64,000 nt of DNA from Actinoallomurus bryophytorum. Its GTDB lineage: Bacteria; Actinomycetota; Actinomycetes; Streptosporangiales; Streptosporangiaceae. Every line of letters begins with the position of its first letter. Position 1 is the stretch's first letter. Shown here in pieces: positions 16,882-26,659 of this stretch. The notes beneath the pieces were generated by a model that made no database searches, was not told the DNA's origin, and saw only the letters and a program-made list of their open reading frames with translations. A program made the translations under genes and the position numbers. The stretch spans positions 2,728,001-2,792,000 of the forward strand of contig NZ_VFOZ01000001.1 in NCBI RefSeq assembly GCF_006716425.1, in the 5' to 3' direction.

Positions 16882-17805
16882 ATGACCCAGGACGAGGAGT
16901 TCGAGCAACTGCGGCCGCTGTTGTTCTCGATCGCCTACCGGCTCGTCGGGAGCGTGGGCGAGGCCGAGGACGCGGTTCAGGAGACCTGGCTGCGCTACGC
17001 GGGTTCCGCCACACAGCCGAGGTCGACCAAGGCCTTCCTCTCGGCCACGGTCACCCGGGTCTCGATCGACGTGCTGCGCTCGGCCCGCTTCCAGCGAGAG
17101 GAGTACATCGGGCCCTGGTTTCCCGAGCCGCTGCTCACCGACCCCTACGAGAATCCCGAGCGCGCGGCGGAGCTGGCCGACTCGGTATCGATGGCGGCCT
17201 TACTGCTGCTCGAGCGGCTGACCCCACTCGAGCGCGCGGTCTTCGTGCTACGGGAAGTGTTCGGGTTCAGCTTTCCGGAGATCGCCTCGGCGGTGGAGCG
17301 ATCCGAGGCGGCGTGCCGCCAGCTCGCGGTGCGGGCCCGCCGCCACGTGGACGCGGGGTCTCCCCGGTTCGAGGCGGATCGCAGGGCGCGGGAGAAGCTT
17401 GCGGCCAAGTTCTACGGCGCGCTACGGGAAGGCGATGTCGACGGTCTGCAGGAGCTGCTCGCCGCCGACATTCAGCTGGTCGGGGACAGCGGCGGCAAGT
17501 CCCCGGCACTGTCCAGTAGCCTCACGGGCCACGAGAAGGTGGCCCGCACGCTGGCCTCGTTCTTCGCCCGGCTCGTTCAGATCGACGTGGTGCTGGAGCC
17601 ACGCGAAGTGAACGGCCAGCCGGGAGCGATACTCCACGACCGGGACGACAAGGTGCTCGTCGCCCTGACGCTCGAAATCCTCGACAGGAAGATCCAGACG
17701 ATCCGCTCGGTCAGCAACCCCGACAAGCTCGGGCACCTGGGCCCGGTGGCCGACGCCTGGGCGATCGCCCGTGAGGTGGCTCAGGTCCGTCGGCCGGCGA
17801 ACTGA
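16882..17805 (+). CDS. ECF41-type RNA polymerase sigma factor (SigJ-like)
   Basis: 307 residues. Sigma region 2 is at ~10-80 (LLFSIAYRLVGSVGEAEDAV), a linker carries WFPEPLLTDP (the ECF41 W-x-P-E-P signature), region 4 is at ~115-165 (LTPLERAVFVLREVFGFSF), and a SnoaL-like NTF2 domain fills ~180-300 and ends with the NPDKL motif. In ECF41 factors this C-terminal domain acts as a built-in regulator in place of a separate anti-sigma. GAGGA precedes the ATG. The usual COE partner gene is not adjacent; the convergent neighbour is ispG. Confidence 0.93.
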   Translation: MTQDEEFEQLRPLLFSIAYRLVGSVGEAEDAVQETWLRYAGSATQPRSTKAFLSATVTRVSIDVLRSARFQREEYIGPWFPEPLLTDPYENPERAAELADSVSMAALLLLERLTPLERAVFVLREVFGFSFPEIASAVERSEAACRQLAVRARRHVDAGSPRFEADRRAREKLAAKFYGALREGDVDGLQELLAADIQLVGDSGGKSPALSSSLTGHEKVARTLASFFARLVQIDVVLEPREVNGQPGAILHDRDDKVLVALTLEILDRKIQTIRSVSNPDKLGHLGPVADAWAIAREVAQVRRPAN

Positions 17806-17824
17806 TCGCCCTGTGACGCGGTGG

Positions 17825-18979
17825 TCAGAAGACGCTGACCTCGGGCGTGCCGGCGACGGTGCCGTCGGCCACCATCTCGTCCGCGATCCGCATCGCCTCG
17901 TCGATCAGCGTCTCCACGATCTGGGACTCAGGCACCGTCTTGACGACCTTTCCGCGGACGAAGATCTGACCCTTGCCGTTGCCGGACGCCACCCCCAAGT
18001 CGGCATCGCGGGCCTCGCCCGGCCCGTTCACCACGCAGCCCATCACCGCGACTCGCAACGGCACCGGCAGTCCCTCCAGGCCGGCGGTGACCTCGTTGGC
18101 CAGCCGGTACACATCGACCTGGGCGCGACCGCAGGACGGACAGGACACGATCTCCAGGCTGTGCTGACGCAAGCCCAGGGATTCCAGGATCTGGATACCG
18201 ACCTTGACCTCCTCCTCCGGAGGCGCGGACAGCGAGACCCGAATGGTGTCCCCGATGCCCTCGGCGAGCAGCGCACCGAACGCGACGCTCGATTTGACGG
18301 TGCCCTGAAACGCCGGGCCGGCCTCAGTCACCCCGAGGTGCAGCGGGTAGTCGCAGGCCCGGGCCAGCTTGCGGTACGCGTTGATCATCACTGGGGGCTC
18401 GTGGTGCTTCACCGAGATCTTGATGTCACGGAAGCCGTGCTCCTCGAAGAGCGAGCATTCCCACAGTGCTGATTCCACCAGCGCGTCCGCGGTGGCCCGG
18501 CCGTGCTTGTCCATCAGCCGCTTGTCCAGCGAACCCGCGTTGACACCGATCCGGATCGAGACTCCTGCCGCCGACGCGGCCTCGGCGATCTCTCCGACCC
18601 GGTCGTCGAACCTCTTGATGTTGCCCGGATTGACCCGGACCGCCGCACAACCCGCGTCGATGGCCGCGAAGACGTACCTGGGCTGGAAGTGGATATCGGC
18701 GATGACCGGGATCTGCGAGCGACGAGCGATCTGCGGCAGGGCCTGGGCGTCATCGGTGTCCGGCACCGCCACCCGGACGATCTGGCACCCGGCCGCGGTC
18801 AGCGTGGCGATCTGCTGCAGGGTCGCGTTCACGTCGGAGGTCTTGGTCGTGGTCATGGACTGGACGGAGACCGGCGCGTCCCCCCCGACGAGGACGTCGC
18901 CGACCCGTACCTGGCGGGACTTGCGCCGTCGGACCAGGCGGTCCGACGGGGCGGATGGCATGCCTAGGGAAACGGTCAC
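17825..18979 (-). CDS. ispG: 4-hydroxy-3-methylbut-2-en-1-yl diphosphate synthase (MEP pathway)
   Basis: 384 residues. IspG converts MEcPP to HMBPP using a [4Fe-4S] cluster. Residues ~20-260 are the TIM-barrel part ([50 protein letters not shown]). The Fe-S domain carries CPSCGR (~278-283) and [11 protein letters not shown] (~311), giving the three cluster cysteines and the conserved Glu. The GTG start overlaps the dxs stop by four bases, so it is the last gene of a coupled isoprenoid operon. A copy inside a natural-product cluster is probably a second, dedicated copy beside the housekeeping one. Confidence 0.96.
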   Translation of the reverse strand: MTVSLGMPSAPSDRLVRRRKSRQVRVGDVLVGGDAPVSVQSMTTTKTSDVNATLQQIATLTAAGCQIVRVAVPDTDDAQALPQIARRSQIPVIADIHFQPRYVFAAIDAGCAAVRVNPGNIKRFDDRVGEIAEAASAAGVSIRIGVNAGSLDKRLMDKHGRATADALVESALWECSLFEEHGFRDIKISVKHHEPPVMINAYRKLARACDYPLHLGVTEAGPAFQGTVKSSVAFGALLAEGIGDTIRVSLSAPPEEEVKVGIQILESLGLRQHSLEIVSCPSCGRAQVDVYRLANEVTAGLEGLPVPLRVAVMGCVVNGPGEARDADLGVASGNGKGQIFVRGKVVKTVPESQIVETLIDEAMRIADEMVADGTVAGTPEVSVF

Positions 18980-20856
18980 AGCGGATTCCTCTCCGTTGTC
19001 AGCAGACCCCTGATCTGGTCGGCGATCTCCAAGGCGGTCAGGCCGCAGTCGGCCAGCACCTCGGCGCGCGTGCCCTGTTCCAGGAAGCGCTGCGGCAGCC
19101 CGATGACGTGCACCGGTGTCGCGACCCTCTGGTCGCGGAGGCTCAGCGTGACGGCCGCGCCGACACCGCCGACCCGCCCACCGTCCTCCAACGTGACCAC
19201 CAGCCGATGCCGGCCGCCCATCCGCGCCAGCTCCGGGTTGACCGGCAGGACCCAGCGCGGGTCGACGACGGTGACGCCGAGGGCCTCCGTGGCCAGCTCG
19301 TCGGCGACCTGGAGACCGAGTCCGGCCAGTGCGCCGACACAGACCAGCAGGACGTCTTCGGGCTCGCCCACCCGCAGCACGTCCAGGCCGGCCACCTGGG
19401 ACAGCGCGGGCAGGTCGACGCCCGGCGTTCCCTTGGGGAAGCGGATGGCCGTCGGGCCGTCCACGTCCACCGCCTCGCGCAGCGCCAGGCGCAGGGTGGC
19501 GGCGTCCCGGGGTGCGGCGATCCGCAGGCCGGGCACCACCTGCAGGATGGACAGATCCCACATTCCGTTGTGCGAGGGCCCGTCAGTGCCGGTCACGCCC
19601 GCCCGGTCCAGCACGAACGTCACCGGGCACTCGTGCAGGGCGACGTCCATCAGGAGCTGGTCGAAGGCGCGGTTCAGGAACGTCGCGTAGAGGCAGACCA
19701 CCGGGTGCATGCCCCCCATGGCCAGGCCCGCGGCGGAGGTGACCGCGTGCTGCTCGGCGATGCCGACGTCGAAGACCCGGTCCGGGAACTTCTCGTGCAT
19801 CGGCTCGAGTCCGGTGGGTTCGAGCATGGCCGCGGTGATGGCCACCAGCTCCGGTCGCTCGGCGGCCAGCGCGGGCAGTTCCGCCCCGAACACCTCGGTC
19901 CAGGTGGGCGTGGTGGAGGGGATGCTGGCGCCGGTGACCGGGTCGATCTGCCGGAAGACGTGCATCTTGTCCTGCTCGTCGGTCTCAGCGGGGACGTACC
20001 CGCGTCCCTTCTCCGTGACGCAGTGCACCAGCACCGGCCCGCCGAAGCGGCGGGCCCGCCGCAACGCGGCCTCCACCGCCGTCACGTCGTGCCCGTCGAC
20101 CGGGCCGAGGTACTTCAGGCCCAGCCCTTCGAAGAGCGCCTGCGGTGCGAACAGGTCCTTGAAGCCCGCCTTGACCGCGTGTACGAGGTTGTAGAGCGGC
20201 CGGCCGATCCCGGGCGTATGACGCACGGAGTTCTTACCCCAGGCCAGGAAGCGTTCGTACGGCGCCGCGGTGCGCATCGCGGACAGCAGATCCGCCACCC
20301 CGCCCACGGTCGGCGCGTACGAGCGCCCGTTGTCGTTCACGACGATGATCACCGGCCGGTCCTCGGCCGCGGCGATGTTGTTCACCGCCTCCCATGCCAT
20401 GCCACCGGTCAGCGCCCCGTCGCCGACCACGACGACCACCGAGCGGTCGGCCTCGCCGGTCAGGGCGTACGCCTTGGCGATCCCGTCGGCGTAGGACAGC
20501 GCGGTGGAGGCGTGGGAGTTCTCGATGACATCGTGCTCGGACTCGGTCTGGCTCGGGTAGCCGGACAGCCCGCCGCGTTTGCGCAGCCGGTCGAACCCGG
20601 CGGCCCGGCCGGTGAGCAGCTTGTGCACGTACGCCTGGTGACCGGTGTCCCACAGGATCCGGTCGTGCGGCGATTCGAAGACCCGGTGCAGCGCGATGGT
20701 CAGCTCGACGACACCAAGGTTGGGACCCAGGTGCCCGCCGGTACGGGACACCGTCTGTACCAGGAACTCGCGGATCTCATCCGCCAGCGCGAGCACATCG
20801 GCCGGAGGCAACCGGCGCAGGTCGGCCGATCCTCGGATGGTGTTCAGTAACGCCAT
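18976..20856 (-). CDS. dxs: 1-deoxy-D-xylulose-5-phosphate synthase
   Basis: 626 residues, full length. Dxs joins pyruvate and glyceraldehyde 3-phosphate with thiamine diphosphate, the entry step of the MEP pathway. Visible are the substrate loop [17 protein letters not shown], the TPP motif GDGALTGG...NNI (~140-160), the catalytic Glu in [11 protein letters not shown] (~366) and the C-terminal transketolase domain. AAGAGGA precedes the ATG. It lies between the prenyl synthase (18 bp upstream) and ispG (overlap). Raising flux at this controlled step fits a cluster that needs prenyl donor. Confidence 0.97.
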   Translation of the reverse strand: MALLNTIRGSADLRRLPPADVLALADEIREFLVQTVSRTGGHLGPNLGVVELTIALHRVFESPHDRILWDTGHQAYVHKLLTGRAAGFDRLRKRGGLSGYPSQTESEHDVIENSHASTALSYADGIAKAYALTGEADRSVVVVVGDGALTGGMAWEAVNNIAAAEDRPVIIVVNDNGRSYAPTVGGVADLLSAMRTAAPYERFLAWGKNSVRHTPGIGRPLYNLVHAVKAGFKDLFAPQALFEGLGLKYLGPVDGHDVTAVEAALRRARRFGGPVLVHCVTEKGRGYVPAETDEQDKMHVFRQIDPVTGASIPSTTPTWTEVFGAELPALAAERPELVAITAAMLEPTGLEPMHEKFPDRVFDVGIAEQHAVTSAAGLAMGGMHPVVCLYATFLNRAFDQLLMDVALHECPVTFVLDRAGVTGTDGPSHNGMWDLSILQVVPGLRIAAPRDAATLRLALREAVDVDGPTAIRFPKGTPGVDLPALSQVAGLDVLRVGEPEDVLLVCVGALAGLGLQVADELATEALGVTVVDPRWVLPVNPELARMGGRHRLVVTLEDGGRVGGVGAAVTLSLRDQRVATPVHVIGLPQRFLEQGTRAEVLADCGLTALEIADQIRGLLTTERNPL

Positions 20857-20874
20857 GGGTGTCCTCTTCTCGTC

Positions 20875-21939
20875 CTACTTCTGGCGATACGCGGTCTCGA
20901 CGGCCACCCGCGCCAACTCGTCCCGCCACTCGAGGTCGAGTGGCGCCGCCGCGATCGCGGCCTGGGCCTGCTCGACCAGGTGGTCGATGCGGCGCTCGAC
21001 CTCACCGCGCACGTTCAGGTCGGTGACGATCTGGGCGAGGGTGGCGCCGTCGCCGGCGCCGTCGCCGCTCTGACCGGCCAGCACCCGGGAGACCCTGTCG
21101 TCGCGGCGCATCGCCAGCGTGACCAGCAGGGTCATCTTCTGCTGAGAGAAGTCCAGCCCGGTCGGCTTGCCGGACACGGCGCTGTCTCCGAATGCGTCGA
21201 TCAGGTCGTCACGCAACTGGAACGCCTCGCCGAGCGCGGCCCCGTACCGGGTGAACGCGGGCGTGAGGTCCTGCCGGCCGGCGATGGACGCGCCGAGGAC
21301 CAGCGGCCGGTGCACCGTGTACCGCCCGGACTTGCATATCGCGATCCACCGGGACAGTTCAGGGTCCGCGATCCGCTCGGCCGCCACCCGGATGTCCAGG
21401 TACTGGCCGATGATGACCTCGGTGCGCAGTTCGTGCCAGATCTCCCTGGCGGCAGGGGCCAGCGCGCTGACAAGCCGGTCGGCGTAGATGTGAGCCAGGT
21501 CCCCGGCCAGAGCCGCCACGCCCTCGCCGAACCGGCGCGGCTCCCCCGCCCAGCCGGCGGCACGATGCACCGAGGCATGCCGCTCGTGCGCGGTCGTCTC
21601 GCCCCGCCGCAGCGGCGAGTCGTCCAGCACGTCATCGTGCAGCAGGGCGAACGCGTGCAGGAACTCCAGCGCGGCGGCCGCGTCCACCGCGACCGGCTCC
21701 CACGCTGGATCGCCGCCGGCCGACAGGAAGCCGCTCAGGCAGAACGCCGGGCGCAGCCGCTTGCCGCCGGAGGCAATCAGGGCCGCGACCGCCTCGACCG
21801 GTACCGCCGCACGGGGGTCCACTGCCGACCACCGGGACGTCTCAGCGGCAAGCAGGCCGCGCAACCGGTCATCGACCTGGCTCAGCAGCGCGTCGCGGGC
21901 CTCGGCAGGCGTGACGATCTCTCTTTGGACGGCACTCAT
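20875..21939 (-). CDS. Polyprenyl (geranyl/farnesyl/geranylgeranyl) diphosphate synthase
   Basis: 354 residues, trans-isoprenyl diphosphate synthase family. The first Asp-rich motif is [15 protein letters not shown] (~100), the second is [11 protein letters not shown] (~243), and GGKRLRP near residue 59 binds diphosphate. A Phe sits five residues before the first Asp (HAFALLHDD) and there is no two-residue insertion in the motif, features that tend to limit chain length. The exact product (C10, C15 or C20) cannot be fixed from sequence. It overlaps ispH by ATGA and should feed the three ABBA prenyltransferases. Confidence 0.93.
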   Translation of the reverse strand: MSAVQREIVTPAEARDALLSQVDDRLRGLLAAETSRWSAVDPRAAVPVEAVAALIASGGKRLRPAFCLSGFLSAGGDPAWEPVAVDAAAALEFLHAFALLHDDVLDDSPLRRGETTAHERHASVHRAAGWAGEPRRFGEGVAALAGDLAHIYADRLVSALAPAAREIWHELRTEVIIGQYLDIRVAAERIADPELSRWIAICKSGRYTVHRPLVLGASIAGRQDLTPAFTRYGAALGEAFQLRDDLIDAFGDSAVSGKPTGLDFSQQKMTLLVTLAMRRDDRVSRVLAGQSGDGAGDGATLAQIVTDLNVRGEVERRIDHLVEQAQAAIAAAPLDLEWRDELARVAVETAYRQK

Positions 21940-22907
21940 GACACCACCTCCTCCTCACGGGGTGGTCCGCAATGCAGTTCGCGCGGCAGGGCGAAGTGCA
22001 TGCTTTCCTTGACCGACTCGATCTCCTGCACTTCGTCGTAACCTCGTTCGGCCAGCCACGTGAGTACGTCCTGGACGAGTTCGTCGGGAACGGAGGCGCC
22101 ACTCGTCACGCCGACGGTCCTCACGCCGGCGAGCCACGACTCGTCGATGTCCGCGGCATAGTCCACCAGGCGGGCATCGCGAGCGCCGTTCTCCTTCGCG
22201 ACCTCCACCAGGCGGATGGAGTTGGAGGAGTTCGCCGAACCCACGACGACGACCAGTTCCGAGGCCACGGCCAGATCCTTCACCGCGACCTGACGGTTCT
22301 GGGTGGCGTAGCAGATGTCGTCCGACGGCGGATCCTGCAGGTCGGGGAACCGTTGGCGCAGGGCGGCCACCGTGGCCAGGGTCTCGTCCACCGACAGCGT
22401 GGTCTGTGACAGCCACGCGACACGTGCGGGGTCGCGCACCCGCACGTTGTCCACGTCTTCCGGGCCGTCGACGACATGAATGTGATCCGGCGCCTCGCCG
22501 GAGGTGCCCACGACCTCTTCATGCCCCTCGTGCCCGATGAGCAAGATGTCATAGTCCTCGGCGGCCAGGCGGACCGCTTCCCTATGGACCTTGGTGACCA
22601 GCGGGCACGTGGCGTCGATCGTCACCAGGCTTCGGGCCTTGGCCTGGGTGTGTACGGCCGGTGCCACCCCGTGAGCGGAGAAGACGACGATGGCTCCCTC
22701 CGGTACCTCATCGGCCTCTTCGACGAAGATGACGCCCCGTTCCTGGAGGCTCTTCACGACGTGCACGTTGTGCACGATCTGCTTGCGCACGTAGACCGGA
22801 GCCCCGTACTTCTCCAGGCAGACTTCGACGGTCTTCACCGCCCGCTCCACGCCGGCGCAGGAGCTCCGCGGTTTGGCCAGCAGTACTCGGCCTCGGGAAG
22901 GTGACAT
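21936..22907 (-). CDS. ispH: 4-hydroxy-3-methylbut-2-enyl diphosphate reductase
   Basis: 323 residues from the ATG with AGGAGG four bases upstream; longer in-frame starts were rejected. IspH reduces HMBPP to IPP and DMAPP. The three cluster cysteines are visible in [22 protein letters not shown] and the region around [22 protein letters not shown]. Conserved SAHGV and TQTTLS-type ([10 protein letters not shown]) segments are present. It is the first gene of the isoprenoid operon (ispH, prenyl synthase, dxs, ispG). A 220-bp gap upstream could hold its own promoter. Confidence 0.95.
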   Translation of the reverse strand: MSPSRGRVLLAKPRSSCAGVERAVKTVEVCLEKYGAPVYVRKQIVHNVHVVKSLQERGVIFVEEADEVPEGAIVVFSAHGVAPAVHTQAKARSLVTIDATCPLVTKVHREAVRLAAEDYDILLIGHEGHEEVVGTSGEAPDHIHVVDGPEDVDNVRVRDPARVAWLSQTTLSVDETLATVAALRQRFPDLQDPPSDDICYATQNRQVAVKDLAVASELVVVVGSANSSNSIRLVEVAKENGARDARLVDYAADIDESWLAGVRTVGVTSGASVPDELVQDVLTWLAERGYDEVQEIESVKESMHFALPRELHCGPPREEEVVS

Positions 22908-23127
22908 GGTTCCTCCTGGAGGAGTCATTCCGAACACGGTCAGCGGTCGTGGGCGATCAACGATCGGGTGACCGGCCGGGCGGCGTGGACGTAGCCGGAG
23001 GAAGTCCGAGCCGGGGGTCGCCGGGGAGGACGGGAGCACCCCCGCCGAAGTCGTGTCGGTTCAGTACTGCCGGATCCGCGGCGATGATGGGGCCGTGCCG
23101 TACGGTGTGGCGCGAAATGGCCTGGCT

Positions 23128-23622
23128 TCAGTCAGCCGACGTGGCATTCGCTCCAGCGAGATAACGCTGGACCGTAGGGGCAAGGAGGTCAAGAAGGTCG
23201 TCCGCCGGCACTGACGCGATCGGCTCGACCTTCAGGATGTAGCGGAGGATGATCGTGCCCCAAACCTGCGCCTGCGCCGCGTTGATGTTCAACGGCGGCA
23301 CTTTGAGAACATCCGCCGCCTGGTTGATGTCCGTCGTTTGCGAAGAATCAAGCGCCTTTCCGAACAACGTGAAGATCTGGGACGACAGGACGTCGCGCAT
23401 CTTGTCCGCGCCGGCCTCGGTGGTGAGCGCGGCGGTCAGGCTCTCCAGGAGCCTCGGCCTCAGCTGGGGGTCTTCCCATCGCGTCAGAGCCGCCTGGAGA
23501 AGGCTCTCTGCCAGCTGCTTCTGTTGCTGGGTGGTGAGCGACGTCGCCCCGGCCTCCGCAAGCGCGCTCGCGAAGTCGGTCAGGTCCGCCGAGCCTTCTT
23601 GGGTCTGGTTGGCATCGGTCAC
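23128..23622 (-). CDS. Stand-alone TetR-type ligand-binding domain without HTH
   Basis: 164 residues from GTG with AGGAGG upstream. The whole protein matches the C-terminal ligand domain of actinomycete TetR regulators (TetR_C_16 type): QAALTRWEDPQLRPRLLESL, ALTTEAGADKMRDVL, ILRYILKVEPIASVPADDLL and LAPTVQRYL. No helix-turn-helix precedes it; residues 1-40 are an acidic, polar lead (TDANQTQEGSADLTDFASAL). It cannot bind DNA in the usual way. It is the third gene after a methyltransferase and an ABBA prenyltransferase. It may be a ligand carrier, sensor or dominant partner of a full TetR protein. The family call rests on motif memory. Confidence 0.72.
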   Translation of the reverse strand: MTDANQTQEGSADLTDFASALAEAGATSLTTQQQKQLAESLLQAALTRWEDPQLRPRLLESLTAALTTEAGADKMRDVLSSQIFTLFGKALDSSQTTDINQAADVLKVPPLNINAAQAQVWGTIILRYILKVEPIASVPADDLLDLLAPTVQRYLAGANATSAD

Positions 23623-23682
23623 GGTTTCCTCCTGTGCCAGTAGGAAGATTGTCAACGAGGAGTCTCGCGCTGATCCGCGAGA

Positions 23683-24597
23683 TCACAGCTTGGTGCCGGT
23701 GAGTTGCTCCAATATGTTGCGCATCAGGGGTGAGAGTTGGCAGTACGGCCCGAGATTCAGATATCCTCCGCCGGTCCCCCACTTGGCGGCCGTGATGACA
23801 ACGGGCTGACCGCCGTATGCGTGCGGCGAACCTTTGATGAACTTCTCGATCTCCGGCGCGATTCGAACGGGAAGTACTGACGGATCCCAGTCGCGGGTCG
23901 GCGTATGAGCGAAGCAGATGCGCTCGACCTTTGGAGAGTCCCAGCTGAGCGTGGCATAGAACCGGAAGGACTTCTTGGCGAACTCCAGCCAGCGTTCGTT
24001 CGGTTCCGGCAGGCCGATTTCTCGGTGCAGCGAAAGAATGTTTCGCTCTTCGCGATATTCGTCAGTCAGCCCGGCGAAGTACAGATTGAACGTCTTACGC
24101 CGATAATCGATCCCGATCATCGCCACTTCGCTCAGATGGTGACGTTCGAAAAGCTTGGCGTTCTGGGCCAGAGTAGTCGGCATGGAAGGAATTTCCGCGA
24201 GTTTCGACACCCGCTGGAAATTGAATGGGAAATTCGCATAGATCTTGTTGAAACCGGCGACGACTCCAGCGTCGATAAGATATTCGGCGATGGGGACTCG
24301 TGCCTGGATATCCGAGAGCAGGGTGTCGATGGGGTGGCCCGTCTCTGCAATGAGGCCGTTCGACAGGGCCGTGGCATAGAGGTCCCCGAACGCGACAGGC
24401 ACCGTAATGGTGTAGTCCAGCTCTTCCGGAAGGCTCTCGCCGGTCGATACGCTAAAAGCGATCCCGGCCTCTGTGAAGACATCTCCGTACGCGGTCAAGA
24501 CAGGCCAGATATTGTCGCGCGAGCAGGGGACTCCCACCAGGCGACTCGCTTCATTGATGACCGAATACATGTCTTCGGCCGAAGTGACGCTGGACAT
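23683..24597 (-). CDS. ABBA aromatic prenyltransferase (NphB/CloQ family), copy 1
   Basis: 304 residues, the family's usual length. It follows NphB closely in layout: MYSVINEASRLVGVPCSRD at the N-terminus, the Asp of FGDLYATAL (Mg/diphosphate side), TGHPIDTLLSDIQ, AGFNKIYANFPF, AEIPSMP, and the WDSPKVERICFA strand. Such soluble barrel enzymes move a prenyl group from GPP or DMAPP to an aromatic carbon. The Lys pair after GF in NphB is N-K here, and the C-terminal segment is the most diverged of the three copies, so its substrate probably differs. GGAGG precedes the ATG. Confidence 0.94.
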   Translation of the reverse strand: MSSVTSAEDMYSVINEASRLVGVPCSRDNIWPVLTAYGDVFTEAGIAFSVSTGESLPEELDYTITVPVAFGDLYATALSNGLIAETGHPIDTLLSDIQARVPIAEYLIDAGVVAGFNKIYANFPFNFQRVSKLAEIPSMPTTLAQNAKLFERHHLSEVAMIGIDYRRKTFNLYFAGLTDEYREERNILSLHREIGLPEPNERWLEFAKKSFRFYATLSWDSPKVERICFAHTPTRDWDPSVLPVRIAPEIEKFIKGSPHAYGGQPVVITAAKWGTGGGYLNLGPYCQLSPLMRNILEQLTGTKL

Positions 24598-24619
24598 TCA
24601 TCCTCCAAATTCCCTCGCG

Positions 24620-25615
24620 TTACCGGGCGACGACCAACGTGGCGGGCTCCGCGGGGTGGAACGAGACTTCCCCGAAGCCGGCCTTCATCAGCCAGCCGTG
24701 GTAGTCCGCCCGCCGCCAGGTGTTGCCCTTCTTGCTCTTGAGCAACATCTCCGAGGCGAAGATCAGCGGGAAGGTCGGACCACCGCGGTCGTCATCGACC
24801 ACGTAATCGCAGATCACCAGGGCCCCACCGGGCTTGAGCGACCGCCGGAGCCGGGTGAAGACCTCGACGTTGTCCTCCGGCCCCTCCTGGTGGGCGATGT
24901 GAGAGTAGAGCGCGACGTCGTACTTCGCGGTGCCGAAGTCCGTGGTGTGGAAGTCACCGTCAATGCAGGTGAACCGCTCGGCCATGCCACGCTCTTCCAG
25001 CAGGCGACGGGCGATCGCGTTGATCGGCGCCCAGTCGAGCTGGGTCGAGCGGGCGGCGGGGTTGGCCTCCAGCCAGATGGCCGAGTAGATCCCCGAGCCA
25101 CCGCCCACGTCGAGGATCGAGATCTCGCCGGCATCGGCCAGCCCGATCACCTCGGCGGCGATCGTCGCGGCGGGAACCGACTGCGCGGCGATGGCCGGGA
25201 CGACCTGCTCCCAGTGCGGGTTGTCGGCCACCTCGGTCGTCGGGTCCGTCACCGGCCCGCCGGCGCGGACCACGTCCGGCAGACCGGCCAGGGTGCCCAT
25301 CTGCCTCAGCTTCAGCTCGGCGAAGCTGCTCAGGGAGGTGGGCTTGCCCTCGACCAGGTAGGTGGACGCCTCGGGGGTGTTGCGGTACCGGCCCTCGTAC
25401 AGCTCGACCAGGCCCCCGCTGACGAGGCCGTCAAGGAGGGTCTGCGCACCTCTCTCGGAGATCCCGGCGCGGGCGGCCAGTTCCACGACCGTGCCCGCCC
25501 CGTCCTCAAGATGCGTGAAAAGCGAGCAGCCGGCCGCGACGCCGATGATGCCGGTAACCCAGTAACCGTTTATCAGCTGAAGTACACGATCAGGTGTGGG
25601 CCGGTTGTTCATCAC
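24620..25615 (-). CDS. SAM-dependent methyltransferase (O-methyltransferase family 2 type)
   Basis: 331 residues. The N-terminal ~105 residues are a winged-helix dimerisation domain (LAARAGISERGAQTLLDGLV). The C-terminal Rossmann domain carries SAM motif I (ILDVGGGSGIYSAIW, ~160), an acidic residue at the end of strand 2 (LDWAPI), and LKPGGALVICDYVVDDD. It likely methylates a hydroxyl of the aromatic core; C-methylation cannot be excluded. GTG at 25615 is directly followed by ATG at 25612, either of which may start. It is first in a unit with prenyltransferase 1 and the TetR-domain protein. Confidence 0.9.
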   Translation of the reverse strand: MMNNRPTPDRVLQLINGYWVTGIIGVAAGCSLFTHLEDGAGTVVELAARAGISERGAQTLLDGLVSGGLVELYEGRYRNTPEASTYLVEGKPTSLSSFAELKLRQMGTLAGLPDVVRAGGPVTDPTTEVADNPHWEQVVPAIAAQSVPAATIAAEVIGLADAGEISILDVGGGSGIYSAIWLEANPAARSTQLDWAPINAIARRLLEERGMAERFTCIDGDFHTTDFGTAKYDVALYSHIAHQEGPEDNVEVFTRLRRSLKPGGALVICDYVVDDDRGGPTFPLIFASEMLLKSKKGNTWRRADYHGWLMKAGFGEVSFHPAEPATLVVAR

Positions 25616-25934
25616 GCTACCGAACCTTCTTCTTGGGTCCTGTGGGGTTAAGTGACCATGGGGAATGGCGGGGTTTCATGCCGCCGCCGCCGATGGCTCT
25701 GGACGCTTGGCCGCCCGGTTCCCGGTGACGGCCCCCGGCCACTGATGAGATGTGCGAGCGGATCGCCGTACAGGGCGAAGTCATCACTGCGTGGTCATCG
25801 ACGCGGGCTGCCGCCGTCGCGCCGGGTGGCCGATGACGAGCCGGAGCCGGCGGCCCTGATCGGCGATGCGACCGCGCTCGGGGAGGTAGTCGGGGCAGTC
25901 CGACCTGCCCGGATGCTTGGCTCGGAAATAAGGT
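25616..25934. other. Non-coding gap upstream of the methyltransferase
   Basis: About 320 bp with no gene I can support. It should contain the promoter for the methyltransferase-prenyltransferase unit. The yceI terminator hairpin lies at its right edge. Confidence 0.5.
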
Positions 25935-25973
25935 CTCGCGGGTGAGGGCGGGGACCCGCCACTCACCCGCGAG
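25935..25973 (-). terminator. Strong terminator hairpin after yceI
   Basis: CTCGCGGGTGAG (25935-25946) pairs exactly with CTCACCCGCGAG (25962-25973). The inner sequence GGCGGG/CCCGCC extends the stem with one bulged base. It starts six bases beyond the yceI stop codon. Confidence 0.85.
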
Positions 25974-25978
25974 CAGCC

Positions 25979-26515
25979 TTAGTTCTTCCTGCTCGCCTGG
26001 ATTTCAAGAGTAATCAGGATTTTGTCGCCGATCACCGACGCCGGCCCGCGGGGGACGCCGAATTCGCCCAAGCTGATCTCGGTTTGGGCCGTGAATCTGG
26101 CCGGCGACTTACCATCGGCGTCGAAGCTCGTTGGCCTCAGATTAAGCGTTACCCGCTTCGTGGTCTCGAGGATCGTGAGGTCGCCGTCGACGAGAAAGTG
26201 GTCCCCATCGGTTCGCACCCCCGTCGAAGCAAAGGTTATCGTCGGGTATTTCTCGACGTTCAGGTAAGCCTTCCGGAGGTCATTGTCACGCCTGTCGTTC
26301 TTGGTGTTCACCGAGGCGGTCCGGATGGTCACGTTCGCCGACGAGTCGAGCGGGTCCGCCGCCGTAACGACCGTACCCTCGAAGTCGTCGAAGGTACCAT
26401 GATTTTTGAAGGCGCCAAGCATGCGGGCCTGGAAAGACACGGTGGAGTGGGCGGTGTCGATGAGCCAGGTGTCGGCGACGTAACCGGGAATTTCGACCTG
26501 GGGAGTCATATCCAT
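25979..26515 (-). CDS. YceI family lipid/isoprenoid-binding protein
   Basis: 178 residues from the ATG preceded by AGGAGG. The protein is a lipocalin-like beta-barrel of the YceI family: WLIDTAHSTVSFQARMLGAF, ASVNTKNDRRDNDLRK, NVEKYPTITFAS, LVDGDLTILETTKRVTLNL. No signal peptide, so it is cytoplasmic. Some YceI proteins bind polyprenyl compounds, so a role in holding a prenylated intermediate or donor is a reasonable inference in this cluster. It forms its own unit, closed by a strong hairpin. A broken yceI relative lies at 62974-63467. Confidence 0.9.
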   Translation of the reverse strand: MDMTPQVEIPGYVADTWLIDTAHSTVSFQARMLGAFKNHGTFDDFEGTVVTAADPLDSSANVTIRTASVNTKNDRRDNDLRKAYLNVEKYPTITFASTGVRTDGDHFLVDGDLTILETTKRVTLNLRPTSFDADGKSPARFTAQTEISLGEFGVPRGPASVIGDKILITLEIQASRKN

Positions 26516-26659
26516 GGGCCCTCCTAAAGTGAATGGAACACGCATAATGAACCGTTCCCCCTCTCCGCCTCGCGCGGCTTCGGCGCCCGCACGGCGAGCA
26601 GGGTGAGACAGTCTCTTCGACCTACCTCCAGCCGCCGACGACCCCGAGCCCTGCGGCCG

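Noticed and set aside
18980-19561. Long N-terminal extension of ispG
   Set aside because: It is the shadow of dxs; IspG starts at the GTGA overlap.
22908-23039. Longer N-terminus for IspH
   Set aside because: The ATG at 22907 has a near-perfect ribosome-binding site and IspH family length; the extension is Arg/Pro-rich non-coding type.
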